Assembly: GCA_037892935.1 (NCBI GenBank)
Contig: JAYXKI010000009.1
Coordinates: 1,240,001 to 1,304,000, forward strand
Reading direction: 5' to 3'
Length of the DNA: 64,000 bases
From: Phlebopus portentosus
Taxonomy: Eukaryota > Basidiomycota > Agaricomycetes > Boletales > Boletinellaceae
The position numbers and the translations under genes were made by a program. The stretch's first letter is position 1; every line of letters begins with the position of its first letter. Below are positions 1 through 10,856 of the stretch, one piece after another. The notes beneath the pieces are model-generated. The model did no database searches, was not told where the DNA came from, and saw only the letters and a program-made list of their open reading frames with translations.

Positions 1-986
1 ATGTTCTCAACCCCTGGACATTTTGATGCGAGCATGTTCTCCCAGAGTCCTTTGTTCCCTGGTCCGTACCACCCGGACATCCTCCAGCGTTCGTTTATGT
101 TTGGTGATGACGGGAGCAACAACAACAACGCGAAAGCTAATAATGCGCATGGGAGCCAGGAGGAGGAAGATAGGATGAGCAAGCGGCGCCGTATGAGCGT
201 CGACTCTGCGAGCGAGCCCCCGTCCTCGACAGCTTCGTACACTTCGTACGCGAGCGAGGCATCCTCCGCGACGACTGCGAGCTTCAGCCTCGGGTTCGGC
301 GGCAATGCGAACAACAATAATGTGTTCCAGTATTCGACCTTGAATACCGGTCGCAGGGAGGGTTCTGGCACCCGCCGATGCTGCCCCAGTCGCTCGACAA
401 ATCGCCGGGGTGCTTCATCCACCCGCCGATGCTTCCCTCCGAGGACGGCTCGTCCTCCGGAATGAACTTCGGGTCTTCTGCGAAGGACTTCCCGATGGAC
501 TTCTTGCACCCGCCGATGATTCCCAGCAGCGGGAGCAATGGAAATGCGAGCTCCGGCGGTAATGGTGCGAACAACAGTATGAATAACGGTGGTACCGCGC
601 CAGGAAGTGGACGAGAGGACGATAGGGACCTGTTTGCGAATTACTTGCACCCGCCAATGGTGCTTGGTGAAGACTCGCCGATGTCGCACCTGAGCGCGCT
701 GAACCCCCACCCGCCGATGCTCCCGCCGCATGATTATTATGCACACTGGGAGCAGAATCAGGATCGGGTACAGCGACACGGATATCAGCATCAACAGCAG
801 GACTCGTCCAATTCTGGGTATCACCGTCAGTCTGATCACCAGCAGCAGCAGCAAGAACAAAATGCGAATCCTGGCTCGTACGCTCAGCATCAACAGCACC
901 AGCACCAGCAGCATCAGCAACATCAACAGGAGCACCACCAGCAGCAGCAGCAGAGTTATTATGAGCAATACGGGTCCGTTCATTAG
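1..986 (+). CDS. Low-complexity protein, C-terminal part, probable regulator (partial)
   Basis: Not recognised by family. The frame runs from the window edge; the ATG at position 1 may be internal. An Asn-rich stretch comes first, then a basic patch (KRRRMS) followed by a Ser-rich segment. After that come five spaced copies of the motif HPPM (one right after the frame change near 350, then near 420, 510, 650 and 710), each preceded by a hydrophobic or aromatic residue or Asn. The end is a His/Gln-rich tail stopping at 986. The frame changes between 321 and 357. Either a 35-nt intron at 322-356 (GT...AG, phase 0) joins the frames, or one G is missing from the GGG run at 360-362. The basic patch plus polar low complexity suggests a nuclear regulator, but no DNA-binding domain lies in the window, so this is inference. 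Confidence 0.55.
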
Positions 987-3900
987 TCGTGTGCGGGATC
1001 GCCGTTTTTATTTCAATCATACTTATCCTCGATAGGCTCGCGCGATTTGGAGCGGCTGTGGCTGCTGCTTCGCATTGGCAGTCTGTACGATAAGTGCCGA
1101 GTACTAGCAGGGGTGGTATTAAGGTTTCAACAAGCGCGGGTAGGAGCAATGAGCTGCGCTCGGGTTCCTTCTGCTGAGCTTGAGCTGGGGACGGGCGTAG
1201 CGAGCGGGGGTGACTGCGCTTACTGTATGTCCTCGCCCTGATAGGTGCGCACGGGTATGCGTACCGGGCTCGCTATGCCATACGTCCAGCTCGGCGTTCA
1301 ATTCCTTTTGTTTCTTCGTTATTCGTCTTTCCCGCTGTTTTAGTTCTGGTTCACTCGCTTCATTCTTTTGATTTCGCCTCTTCGCTCTTCCACGATCTAG
1401 GCTCTTCCTATCGCATTTCGGATCACGCTCGTGCCTCACAGTCGTATTCCTCCATCATCAAGACATCGATGTCGTCACTACGCGTCACGCTTCAGGATTC
1501 ACGACTCATGCTCTTTTGTTCGCCATCTCTTCACAGAACAAGCATCTTCCGTCCTACACAGTCAATCTACTTTCTCGCTGCATTTCGGTCCGGAATTTTC
1601 GTTTTGATTGGTCCATTTCAACCGTTGCGACTCGACCCGCAGTCTACCGACGTAGATGTGTGTTGACTACCCTGCGTCTTCCCTCAGCCTCAAGTGTCTT
1701 CTTAAAATCTACGCATCGCGCTTACTTGTTTCCTTGCTTTCTCGCTGACGCTCTCCCACACGCTTCGTCTTTCGTCTCTTCCTCTTTTATCTATCTGTAT
1801 GGCTCTTGTCTTGAATTAGCCGTTTCTCTGTTCCATGAAGCCAGCTATGTTTGTCCGTTTTACCCAGCCACACATGTTTTACTTTCATGTTCTGCTATCC
1901 CTTTTCTAGCTTCCGTCTGACAAATGCATGTCTGGATTCCACTCTTCATTTTTACCCCTTTCTTCCCTTGTTGGATCATCCCTTTCCCCCCAATCTACCA
2001 CATTCCCACTTGCCGTCGATTCTCAAGAAACGCGGGAAACTTTCTCGATACCTTCTCCTTTTCGCGCTCTTCCCGAAGCCTACTTCTCCCCTTTCTTTCT
2101 CTCTATCTCTCTATCTCTCCATTTTGTTCGTACTCCCGAATGTCCCGCGTCCACGGTGTTGCATACGTACAAATTCGTAGCCACTGGAACATGTACACCT
2201 CCTATAGCGAAGGGCTTCGCTTTTCAAGCCCCACAGAATGTCATTTCCTATTTTGTTTATTATATTCAGTAAGTATTGTTGTGTGAGTGAGTGCGAGTAT
2301 CGTCCCGTGATTCAGCTATTTTGCCAGAGATCCACTGAGTTATTTACAAAAATCACGAAGATAAATCGAGGACAAACCAGATGAGTTCCCCTAATTTGAC
2401 TGCTCTGGAGGCTTTGCATTGGTATTTTTCTGGAATAGCTTTTGATCATGTTCAGCTCGTATACTGTACTTGATGCGTTGAGTTTGTATTGACAAAATCG
2501 CGATTGAAGAGGCAAGTTGAGTGAAGAAAGATCCCCTCTGATATCTTTCAGAATAAATCTGAAAGGATGCTATTGTAGATGAATCTTGGCTGGGGATTCT
2601 CGAGGTGAAAGAACAACGTAAGTGTCTACAAAAGGACAGGATAAATAGGGATCATAGTATAGTTTGGTCGCGAGGATTGAAAATGCATGCATCTTGTGAG
2701 CATGATTGCGCAGATCTAGTTCGATTACCGCTACCAGAAGTGAGCCTTTGCGATCTAGGAAAGTGGTCATCTACATATATAAAAAGTGGTGAGAGGTCTG
2801 TGATCGACGTGAATGCTTTGAAGTCAATCTCAATCTGCGAGATCGTCTTCTTGGCCTCTGACTCACGACCTGAAAGCGTTCTCTCCTACTTACGTGGATC
2901 CTTTTCCCGATTCGCGCTTTGGCGATAAGTTTCTCTCCTTCGCGTACAACGCGGAACAAGAATCATGATTTTGCTGATATTCTCAGACGGCCCGGACGGA
3001 GCAACTGTGTCTTCTGACCATCTTGTCCACTCACTGATGACTTCTCTTGCTTCGCAAATCCCGCATCGATTATGCTCCACACCCCAACCTTCATGTTTTC
3101 CGCGAAGGAATAGCAAAACGAGGAAGGGCCACCCCGGGTGTGGTTGGCACGGGACGACAGGAGACGGAATCATAAAGCTGGGGGACTCGGAAGCAAATGC
3201 CAATGATCTGTCTTGTGATGGAGGTACAGTGGTCCGGCAAGCTTTAGATGAACTTCTGTGAGGATGTGGCACGGTAAGATGAAAATGGGGAGCTAACGGG
3301 GACAAAGGCGACCTGCAGATTCTGGGAAATTGTACGACCATACGCTGGTTCCGGAAGGAAAAACGAATCACTGATTGCTCATGTGGATGCGGATGCCGAC
3401 TTCGAAACTGAGGGGGTTACTCATGCATACGGTTTGAACGTAAGACTCGACTGCTGCCGATAAAGCGATAAAACGTGAAGCTCTCTCTGGTTGTGTTCGC
3501 AGTCCGGCTCTTGGTCTACCTACGTAGACAACTTCCTTCTGACTCACAACCTCGATCTTGACCTTGCCTACAGCCAACGTAACTCGAGCGAGACAAATCG
3601 CCGACGAGTTCTTCCGTGTCTTTCTTAGGGCAATTAAGCTTCCCTTGTTCCCAGCGCTCCAGGGCGCAATCGTCATCCGTTGACACGAGTTGATTGGAGG
3701 TGGCTTCTGGTGCGGCTTTGGTGGAGTTTGGACGATTTCATCTGACCCAACTGCAAGCCGGAGAGAAATTCTACTTGGACTATTTGAACGCTCTTGCTAC
3801 CGGCGTTTTCGAGGACCACGCCGAATCGTTCGGTTTCTGCTCCTCCACTTACTCGGTGATAGCGCAAACCCGTTCTCCTTTGATCAGCTTCGACCCTTAC

Positions 3901-3990
3901 TCGGAATCGTTATTCGTCAAGCACGTAGGACGCCCGACTCGATTCGGCTATTGCTAGAAGTCGCTACTGAAGATTCCCGAATTTATCGGT
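987..3990. other. Gene-poor stretch with a long pyrimidine-rich tract
   Basis: No coding frame I can support. From about 1270 to 2120 the + strand is strongly C/T-rich (tctt/cttt runs, and ctctatctctctatctct near 2100). The downstream 2.3-3.9 kb has mixed composition with only short open frames. Pyrimidine-rich blocks often precede transcription starts in fungi, but no gene follows directly. The 3.0-3.96 kb part presumably includes the promoter of the sugar transporter that starts at 3991. Confidence 0.4.
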
Positions 3991-6787
3991 ATGCCAACCC
4001 TCAATTTGACGGGCCGCCCGCTCGTGTGGGCTATCAATCTCGTAGCAGGAATTGCGATATTCTTGTAAGTGTACAATTGTTCTTTCTCGCTATACTCCTT
4101 TGATCCTTAGGCATAAAGTACTCACGTTCTTTCTTTGACACGTCTATGCCCATCTCCTGTCTATTGGCCCAACACCACGCGTTTTTAATTTCCAATAATA
4201 CGACTTGTGATGTGCATTGTTGTGTACATGCATACATTTACACGCGCATTGGCGTCGTGGCGTTTCGTCGCCTTGCGTCCGATGGTTCTCCTGCGTTTGA
4301 TGTGTTGCACTCTGAATACACTTGGTGTTTTGGATGTCTGGACGTCCGATGGACTTGTTTATTACTTGTGGAACTTGAAGCTTCGGATACGACCAAGGAA
4401 TGATGTCGGGTGTGAATACCTCGCCCGATTATGTGGAGAGGATGAAGATTGGCTTTTCGACGTGAGTTCCCATTCTCCTGCGTATGGAACACCCTTTTGT
4501 TCTTTTCTTCGTACTTCGCGTTTTCTTGTCTATTCATTTCAGCCATTCTTCTATTCGTTTGATTTATGTGTTTCATACTGACTGAACTCTCGTTTATCCT
4601 GTTATTTCCCCTAGATACGAAGGAACATCGCAAGGCTACGTCGCCGTAATAACTGACCCAACAAAGCAAGGCGGGATCGTCAGCAGTACGTCGTACTGCG
4701 CACAAACTTTACTATCGAAACCTTGTTGATACGCGCGCGAATCCGCGCATTTGAATCATCTAGTATATTACTTTGGAACTCTCATCGGCGCACTATGGGG
4801 AGGTTCCGTAGGCGATAAGTATGTTCATTATTTCGGATGGTATGGGATACGCATGGTTTATTATGTATCTTGTCTAGAATTGGACGAGTTAAGACTATGT
4901 TTATTGTGCGCACATGTTCAACCCTGAAGGAAGCCATGCTATTAACTGCTTTTCTCTTCCTTTATTTGCAATAACAGGGCAGCCTATGGATTCTTCTCGG
5001 GGCGACTTTGCAGTACGTACGAATAATAGGAAATTACTCTATTCCAGTTGCTTATTGTCTACTTCTAGAACTTCTGCTCAGAATACAGCCTGGTCAGTAT
5101 CATCGGTTCTTATTTTCGAACTTCGAATTAATAAAGCCATTTTGACTCATTTCGTTCTCGCACTAGGATGTGTTGTGCGCGAGTTATTAATGGAATTGGC
5201 ACCGGCTACCTCAACGTGATCGTTCCGGTATGGAGCGCGGAGGTAACTTCGGTTCTTCATCTCAATTTATCCAAACCTGACTGCGTGTTCGTTGTGGTAA
5301 GGTTGCGAGCCATACATCACGCGGAGCTTTTATTGCATTTGAATTCACGCTGAATATCCTTGGAGTTGTCGTTGCGTACTGGCTTGAATTTGTGCTCTCG
5401 TTCGTCGATGAAGGTAGGACACAAATTCGATGGAGGGTAGGGTTCCGTATTCCAAAGCGGATGAAAAAATCTGCTAACTTGAACGACTTTGAAGGTCCCT
5501 ATTGCGTTCCAAATTGTTCCGGTCTTGGTTTTCATGACTGTCATTTGGTTCATGCCCGAATCTCCTCGTATGTCCTTCTCAACATTTTTGTCAAGTTTGA
5601 ATTGATAATTTGTCACAGGTTGGCTGACAAAGGTCGGGCGAGCAGAAGAGGCACTACAGATCCTCGGTAATCTACGAGCTGATGGGAACACAAAGGATCC
5701 AGCTGTAGAAAAGGAATTCTCGGATATCCTGGAAGTGGTGCAACTTGAGAAAGAGTCTTCTGGGAGAAGCACATACTGGGCTATGCTCTGGGGAATTGGA
5801 TGGGGCGACTTACATGTTGCGCGTCGTGTGCAACTTAGTGTCTGGTTGCAGATCGTGCAAGAGTAAGCGTCATGAAGCGTTTCAACCGGATTATGCATAC
5901 ACGTGCTGACGAGCTCTGTAGGTGGGTCGGGATCGCGGCCGTTACTGTCTATGCTCCCACCATGTTCGCGCAGGCTGGATATGGTGCTAAGAAATCAGAG
6001 TGGCTTTCTGGACTCAATACGGTAAATATCACTAATCTGTGCATCGGCTCTGCTGAATATTGAGTAACCTGCTGTCCAGATAACATATTGTCTCAGTACC
6101 CTTGTGGCTATCGCTACAATTGATCGCTTTGGAAGGCGCTGGGGACTCTGGGCTGGCGCAGTCTTACAGGGCGTTTCTATGTTCCTAGCGGGTGCTTTCG
6201 CTAAGCTCACGATCGAAAATCAAGACATGAAAGCGCAGTACGGCGCAGCTGGCGCGTTTTTCATTTTCTTGTATACTGCGACATTCGGAGCCACTTGGCT
6301 GACGATTCCATGGGTCTATCCGGTGTGTAGCTGTCGACTCCCTTCTCTTCTCTAGAGTCTGAAGGCTAACTTGTGCAAATCACTGTAGACGGAGACGTTT
6401 CCGCTTGAAGTCCGCGCTAAGGGAATGGCATGGGGCGTCTTCGGTTGGAGCATCGGCAACGGCTGGCTCACCCTGCTTAACCCAGTCATGTTCTCTCGCA
6501 TCGCAGAGAACACTCTTTACGTCTTTGGCGCGGTGAACTTCCTCTCCATCCCGCCCGTGTGGGCTTTCTATCCCGAGACAGCGAATCGTACGCTCGAGGA
6601 AGTTGACTTACTCTTCGCGAGCTCGAGCCCGTTCGTTTGGGACAATGAAAGACACTTTAGAGAGTTGAAGGGAAGCGGAATGCAACTAAGCCATCATTTG
6701 TATGGACAAGAGAATGCGAAGGGAGGGAACGGGGATGGCGATGAGAAGAAGCAGGACATCATTGAGAGGGAGATCAGTGCTGTCTGA
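3991..6787 (+). CDS. MFS sugar transporter
   Basis: Sugar porter of the major facilitator superfamily in the plasma membrane, probably a proton-coupled hexose or related sugar carrier. Exons: 3991-4064, 4381-4461, 4615-4685, 4764-4818, 4878-4905, 4978-5012, 5069-5092, 5167-5244, 5302-5436, 5495-5567, 5619-5862, 5922-6021, 6080-6323, 6389-6787, giving 546 aa, a normal family length. Family signs in order: FGYDQGMMSG after helix 1, GALWGGSVGDKIGR between helices 2 and 3, RVINGIGTGY at helix 4, RWRVPIAFQ at helix 6, WFMPESPRWL before the central loop, DRFGRRWGL after helix 8, WVYPTETFPLEVRAKG, and FYPETANRTLEEVD after helix 12. Phases agree at all 13 junctions. The first intron (316 nt) is much longer than the others (46-153 nt). 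The substrate cannot be read from the sequence. Confidence 0.9.
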
Positions 6788-9396
6788 ATGGTACTCATAC
6801 ACAGTTTCGATGTTTGAAGCTTGTTGAAGTAAAGCGTCTACGTCTGTCGTCTACCGTCTACCGTTTTATATTTCTGTTGTATGTATAAGAGGCATGTAAT
6901 GAAGCTATGTTTTATTGGCTGACACTCCTAGGCATGATAGTGAGAAGAAAATCATAAGTCACATTTGTTACCAGACCTATGAAGCGCGGGAAATGCTAAG
7001 TTGAGTAGTACTTGATGGAATTCAGACACTGTGGATCTTTTTGTCTCCAAGATATTCTTGATTTCTTTCCGAACGTCTGGGTCTCGACGACGTTTACCTT
7101 GCACTTCTCCCTCAGAAGAGGTACAAAGCAGGTAAATCCATAATAACCAATCAAATCATTTGCTTTAAAGTAGCATGGAATGGGAGACGAAAACAGGCTC
7201 AGGGAGTCGAAATTAGGATAAAATGCCCGTTGATACATAGTCTCTCGTCCAGCCATCTGTGAAAATGGCTCTCTGGCGAATTCTCTATCCCGACTACATA
7301 GACCTCTGAAGAAGGCGATATATGGAATCCGTGTTTGTGTTGTTTCCAATATGATTCAGCCCTTCAGAAGGGGGTTGAACGACCACTTAGCTCAGAAATG
7401 GATTGCAAAGAGAACAGAAGAGAAACTGTACAGCGTGATGTAGAAAGTATGCTTAGCCTCAGGCGGGGAGGTTGGGCTTAATCCCGGAGTCAGTCCTTCA
7501 AGTCAGTGGTACTCTCCTATCTGGATAGACAATTCGCGCAAATGCTAGACTACGTCTGGCTGTGCCCTCTGAGAGCCATCTCAGAAGATGTCATAGACTT
7601 TCTCCAGGTAACTTACGCCAATTCATATGTCAGGCCCTGATCGATGGTCTTCGACGTAGGATTAGATACACTGCCAACGGTGCACTAAAGCGTAGCATAA
7701 CAGAGACCGAGCTCATCCGCTAGTGTAAACGTATAGGAGAGCGTTCAGGTTTCAAAAAAGGACGATTTGCTTGGTTCCGACGCCGTGTACACCTCGTGAC
7801 AGGCGAGTTTGTAAGTAGAATAGCGTTCCTGCTGCGATACCTCGGCATGAATCTGGATAAGGAATGTATCAGAGCACGATGGGCCATGAGAGAGCTGAGT
7901 GAAGACGTCAGAGAACTCACTGAATATGAAGTTCGACAACCCCTACTGAAGAAAGATGACGACAAAAAGAACGTCGCGGGAGGGAGAAAAGACTTTCGCG
8001 GTTAGCATTCTTGGATTTCGTCAGCGAATTAACCTGTGAGCTCGTTGCCAGCAGATCAAGGTTACGGTCCAGAGGCAAGATGACGACCTGTAGTGCTCGT
8101 TATCTAGCCCCCTACTTTCCAAGAGACCTTCGTGGATTAATATCGGTCTGCTTCGATGCCGATGCCGCTCTTGGAACGGTACTTATCTATGTTGAAATGT
8201 ACACGTCACTACGAACGTTCGTGCACCACAGGCGAGATGTACAAGACTTGAGAGTCAGTTAGCCTTTGACCTGGTTTGTGGACGTTCAAGTTATATTGAA
8301 AGATACCGCGGGAATCGTTCCCGGAGCCGTCAGAATACGACGCTCTGATGACGTCGAAAGAAGTACGAGAGGATGTAAAGTATAAGTGCAAACTTTACTC
8401 GGAATTCAATACGAGTCATAATAGCGGGACTCACCAGGATATCTCCGCAATAGCTTGGAGAGAGAAGCTGCTATGATCGGACAGGAGGTAATCTCATCGC
8501 CTCAGCCTCGTGTTCTCGTTCCTGCCAGGATATTTCGAGATTTGTATTGACGCTCGTTTCACTCCTACAGCTGATTATCTAGGGTTTCTTATGATTTCAT
8601 ACCCTTCCCCCCTCACCTTCCAGTCATATACAGTTGATTTACTCCGCTCTTTTCTTGGTCTTGGACATTTTCGACGGACAAACCCAGTCCTCGGCCCGAG
8701 CTGCATCGTGGTGTCCAACAGCACGTTCTCAGGTCGATATCAGACAATCCATCCATGATGCGACTGTTATCGATTGATTTGAGTCACTCAGCGCTGTCTC
8801 AAATGAAATGATATAGGTTGCAGGAACGAGTTGAAATGAGAGTTGGACTAGAGTTGGTTAGTAGAGACGGGAATAGAATGATTACCTTGTATGGGTAGAT
8901 CTGCACCTGGTGCTGATGTAATATGTATTGATCGTGCGAAAAGGTTTCTTCTTCAACACGAACCACAATCATGTTCGTTACCAAATAATGGTTCTGCTCA
9001 GCCCTGCTGGCCTGCTGCGCTGTCGCATGTTGATGTTCTCTAACAGTCCAAGGGAAAGGCGAAAACGGATAGCATCTCACGCGACCGGGACTTAGTAACC
9101 GAGGACCTTCACTGTGTGCCGCGCTGCAATTTTCAACGTGGCTCCAACTTCTCATCTGCCCCAAACAAGCTTGTCTGGCGTTTGCGTCTCGCACTCGCGA
9201 TCACGCACCTGGTCGCGCTTCGCGTCTTCATTACACTTGAAGCAACGCGTGCACTGTTAGCGTGGCAATCGGCTTCTCCCTTTCGCCTCCTTTCGCCTGT
9301 CTGTTTCTTGTGGCCTGCGTTGAGGCCTTCACTGCGCCTTGTATTCTGTGTCGTAGCCACAATTGATAGTTGCCTTGACTGCCGCAACTTTTTAGG
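6788..9396. other. No supported gene
   Basis: About 2.6 kb with only short open frames. The longest region with any coding look is 7796-8005 on the + strand (69 codons, charged, ending KKDDDKKNV), which has no clear start context and no recognisable domain. The last part holds the promoter of the next gene. Confidence 0.4.
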
Positions 9397-9404
9397 TATA
9401 TAAG
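9397..9404 (+). promoter_or_regulatory. TATA box of the gene at 9438
   Basis: TATATAAG lies 41 nt before the ATG of the 303-aa gene. Distance and sequence fit a core promoter; this is inferred from position only. Confidence 0.4.
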
Positions 9405-9437
9405 CTCCTGTTCACTCCTGTTTGACGCGTTCCTAAC

Positions 9438-10575
9438 ATGAGTTCTTCCAAGAGGTCTACGAGCGCGACCGAGGGTACAATGGATGTACCAGTACTGTGC
9501 TGGGTCTGCACAATTAACCCGAGCATCACAGACGATGTATGTAATATTTCATCCTCATGATACTTGTGTCTCACTATTGGTCGAGAATTCAGGAGTATCA
9601 AGCATGCTACAATGCCGTTCTTCAAGCCTTTCCGGATACACCGTTTGCGCAAAGGTTGAAAGACATGCCACGAAATTATGATACGCTTCGTAAGTATCTT
9701 TTCAGCTTCTCTTGATTCGATGTTGATTATGTGCAGGGGAACTGTTGGCGTATATTTTGCCGCTGCTTATGATGCGTCAACAACGGATTCCGCGGAAACA
9801 ATGGGTGCTCAATCAGAATGAGAGGGGAAAGAAGTGGATCGAGAAGGTGCATTTGCCCCACTCCTGTTTCTCCTTGTTCCGCATGGAGTTATTTCTAACT
9901 CAAAGTCTTGAACAGATAGCGGAAGGCGGGCAATCTTCTAAGCACCAACCCTCCATAACTGGTTATACGACTGCTTACGACTACAACGTGGTGGTGTTAG
10001 CAGCTTGCCAGGGAAAACGTCATGCCGTCAATATCGGTCTCGGTGTGAAGCGCTTATCTGCCGATGGTGTTCCGGTGCAACAGTGGGCACAGTCTCAACA
10101 GCACAAGGTGGGTCGTAGTTCTGGTGTTCTATCATCTGGGTATTTTCTAAATTCTCTCCAGATAACCGCAAAAGAGATTCAGATGCTCGCTGGGCTTCAA
10201 GACGACCTGCTTTTGAGCCGCTTCATAATTCTTTTGACAATCAAAGAATCACTCATTAATGGGCTTGGTCAGCCCATAGGCTTCGACCTTTCGCGGATTG
10301 AATGCAACCCCATAGAGAACTGGCTGATGGTGGACGGACAACCTCTGACTGGTTGGGATTTCCGCCTGTTCCGCTGCCAGGGAGAAGCGATGGTCGGCGA
10401 AACTCAGTACGTCGACCAGTATCAGATGTGTATTTCGGTTTATCGAGGGCACAATACTCTAAAATTTTCGTTTGTGGACAAGCCGGCGGACATTGAACGA
10501 CTGACCCAATACTTCCCGTTTGATCGTCTGGTCGAGGTTATGCCTAAACTTCTTCAGGATAAACATCTAGGCTAG
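9438..10575 (+). CDS. Hypothetical protein, 303 aa
   Basis: Not recognised. Exons 9438-9536, 9593-9689, 9737-9846, 9916-10107 and 10162-10575 join in phase. The last two introns (69 and 54 nt) are multiples of three and could be read through, but both have good GT-AG ends. The protein is soluble-looking, with no signal peptide or membrane segment. It has a Ser/Thr-rich N-terminus, a Cys pair (CWVC) at about residue 25, a basic segment near residue 90 (RQQRIPRKQW) and a long C-terminal exon of mixed alpha/beta character with FDRLVEVMPKL near the end. The start is chosen because it is the first ATG after a TATA box 41 nt upstream. It could be a lineage-specific fungal protein. Confidence 0.6.
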
Positions 10576-10856
10576 CATGTTAATACCGCACTTGCAATAT
10601 CTTATTGGCATCTAAATGCAAACTTTTGAAGTCTTCCTTAATCTTGGTTTGAGTTCAGTGTGTGAGTTGAACTGGAATTGTTCCGTCAGATCAGGACTCG
10701 GTTTTTTCCGAGCTCAATAAAGGAAGGCACAACAAGTCCGGCACAAAAGTCCGTGTTTCACCACCGTGACCGAGTCTGAGAAATCATGATACAAAATCAA
10801 CTATTGACTGGAGTGCCGGTCCTTCCACGCTTACCTCGAGGACAGCACTGTGGGTA

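Noticed and set aside
2886..3676. 161- and 102-codon - strand ORFs
   Set aside because: Composition is unlike the neighbouring genes, no motif is present, and they lie in the likely upstream region of the transporter.
7720..8262. Possible degenerate gene or retroelement piece
   Set aside because: Short overlapping frames in several phases without any motif of reverse transcriptase, integrase or protease.
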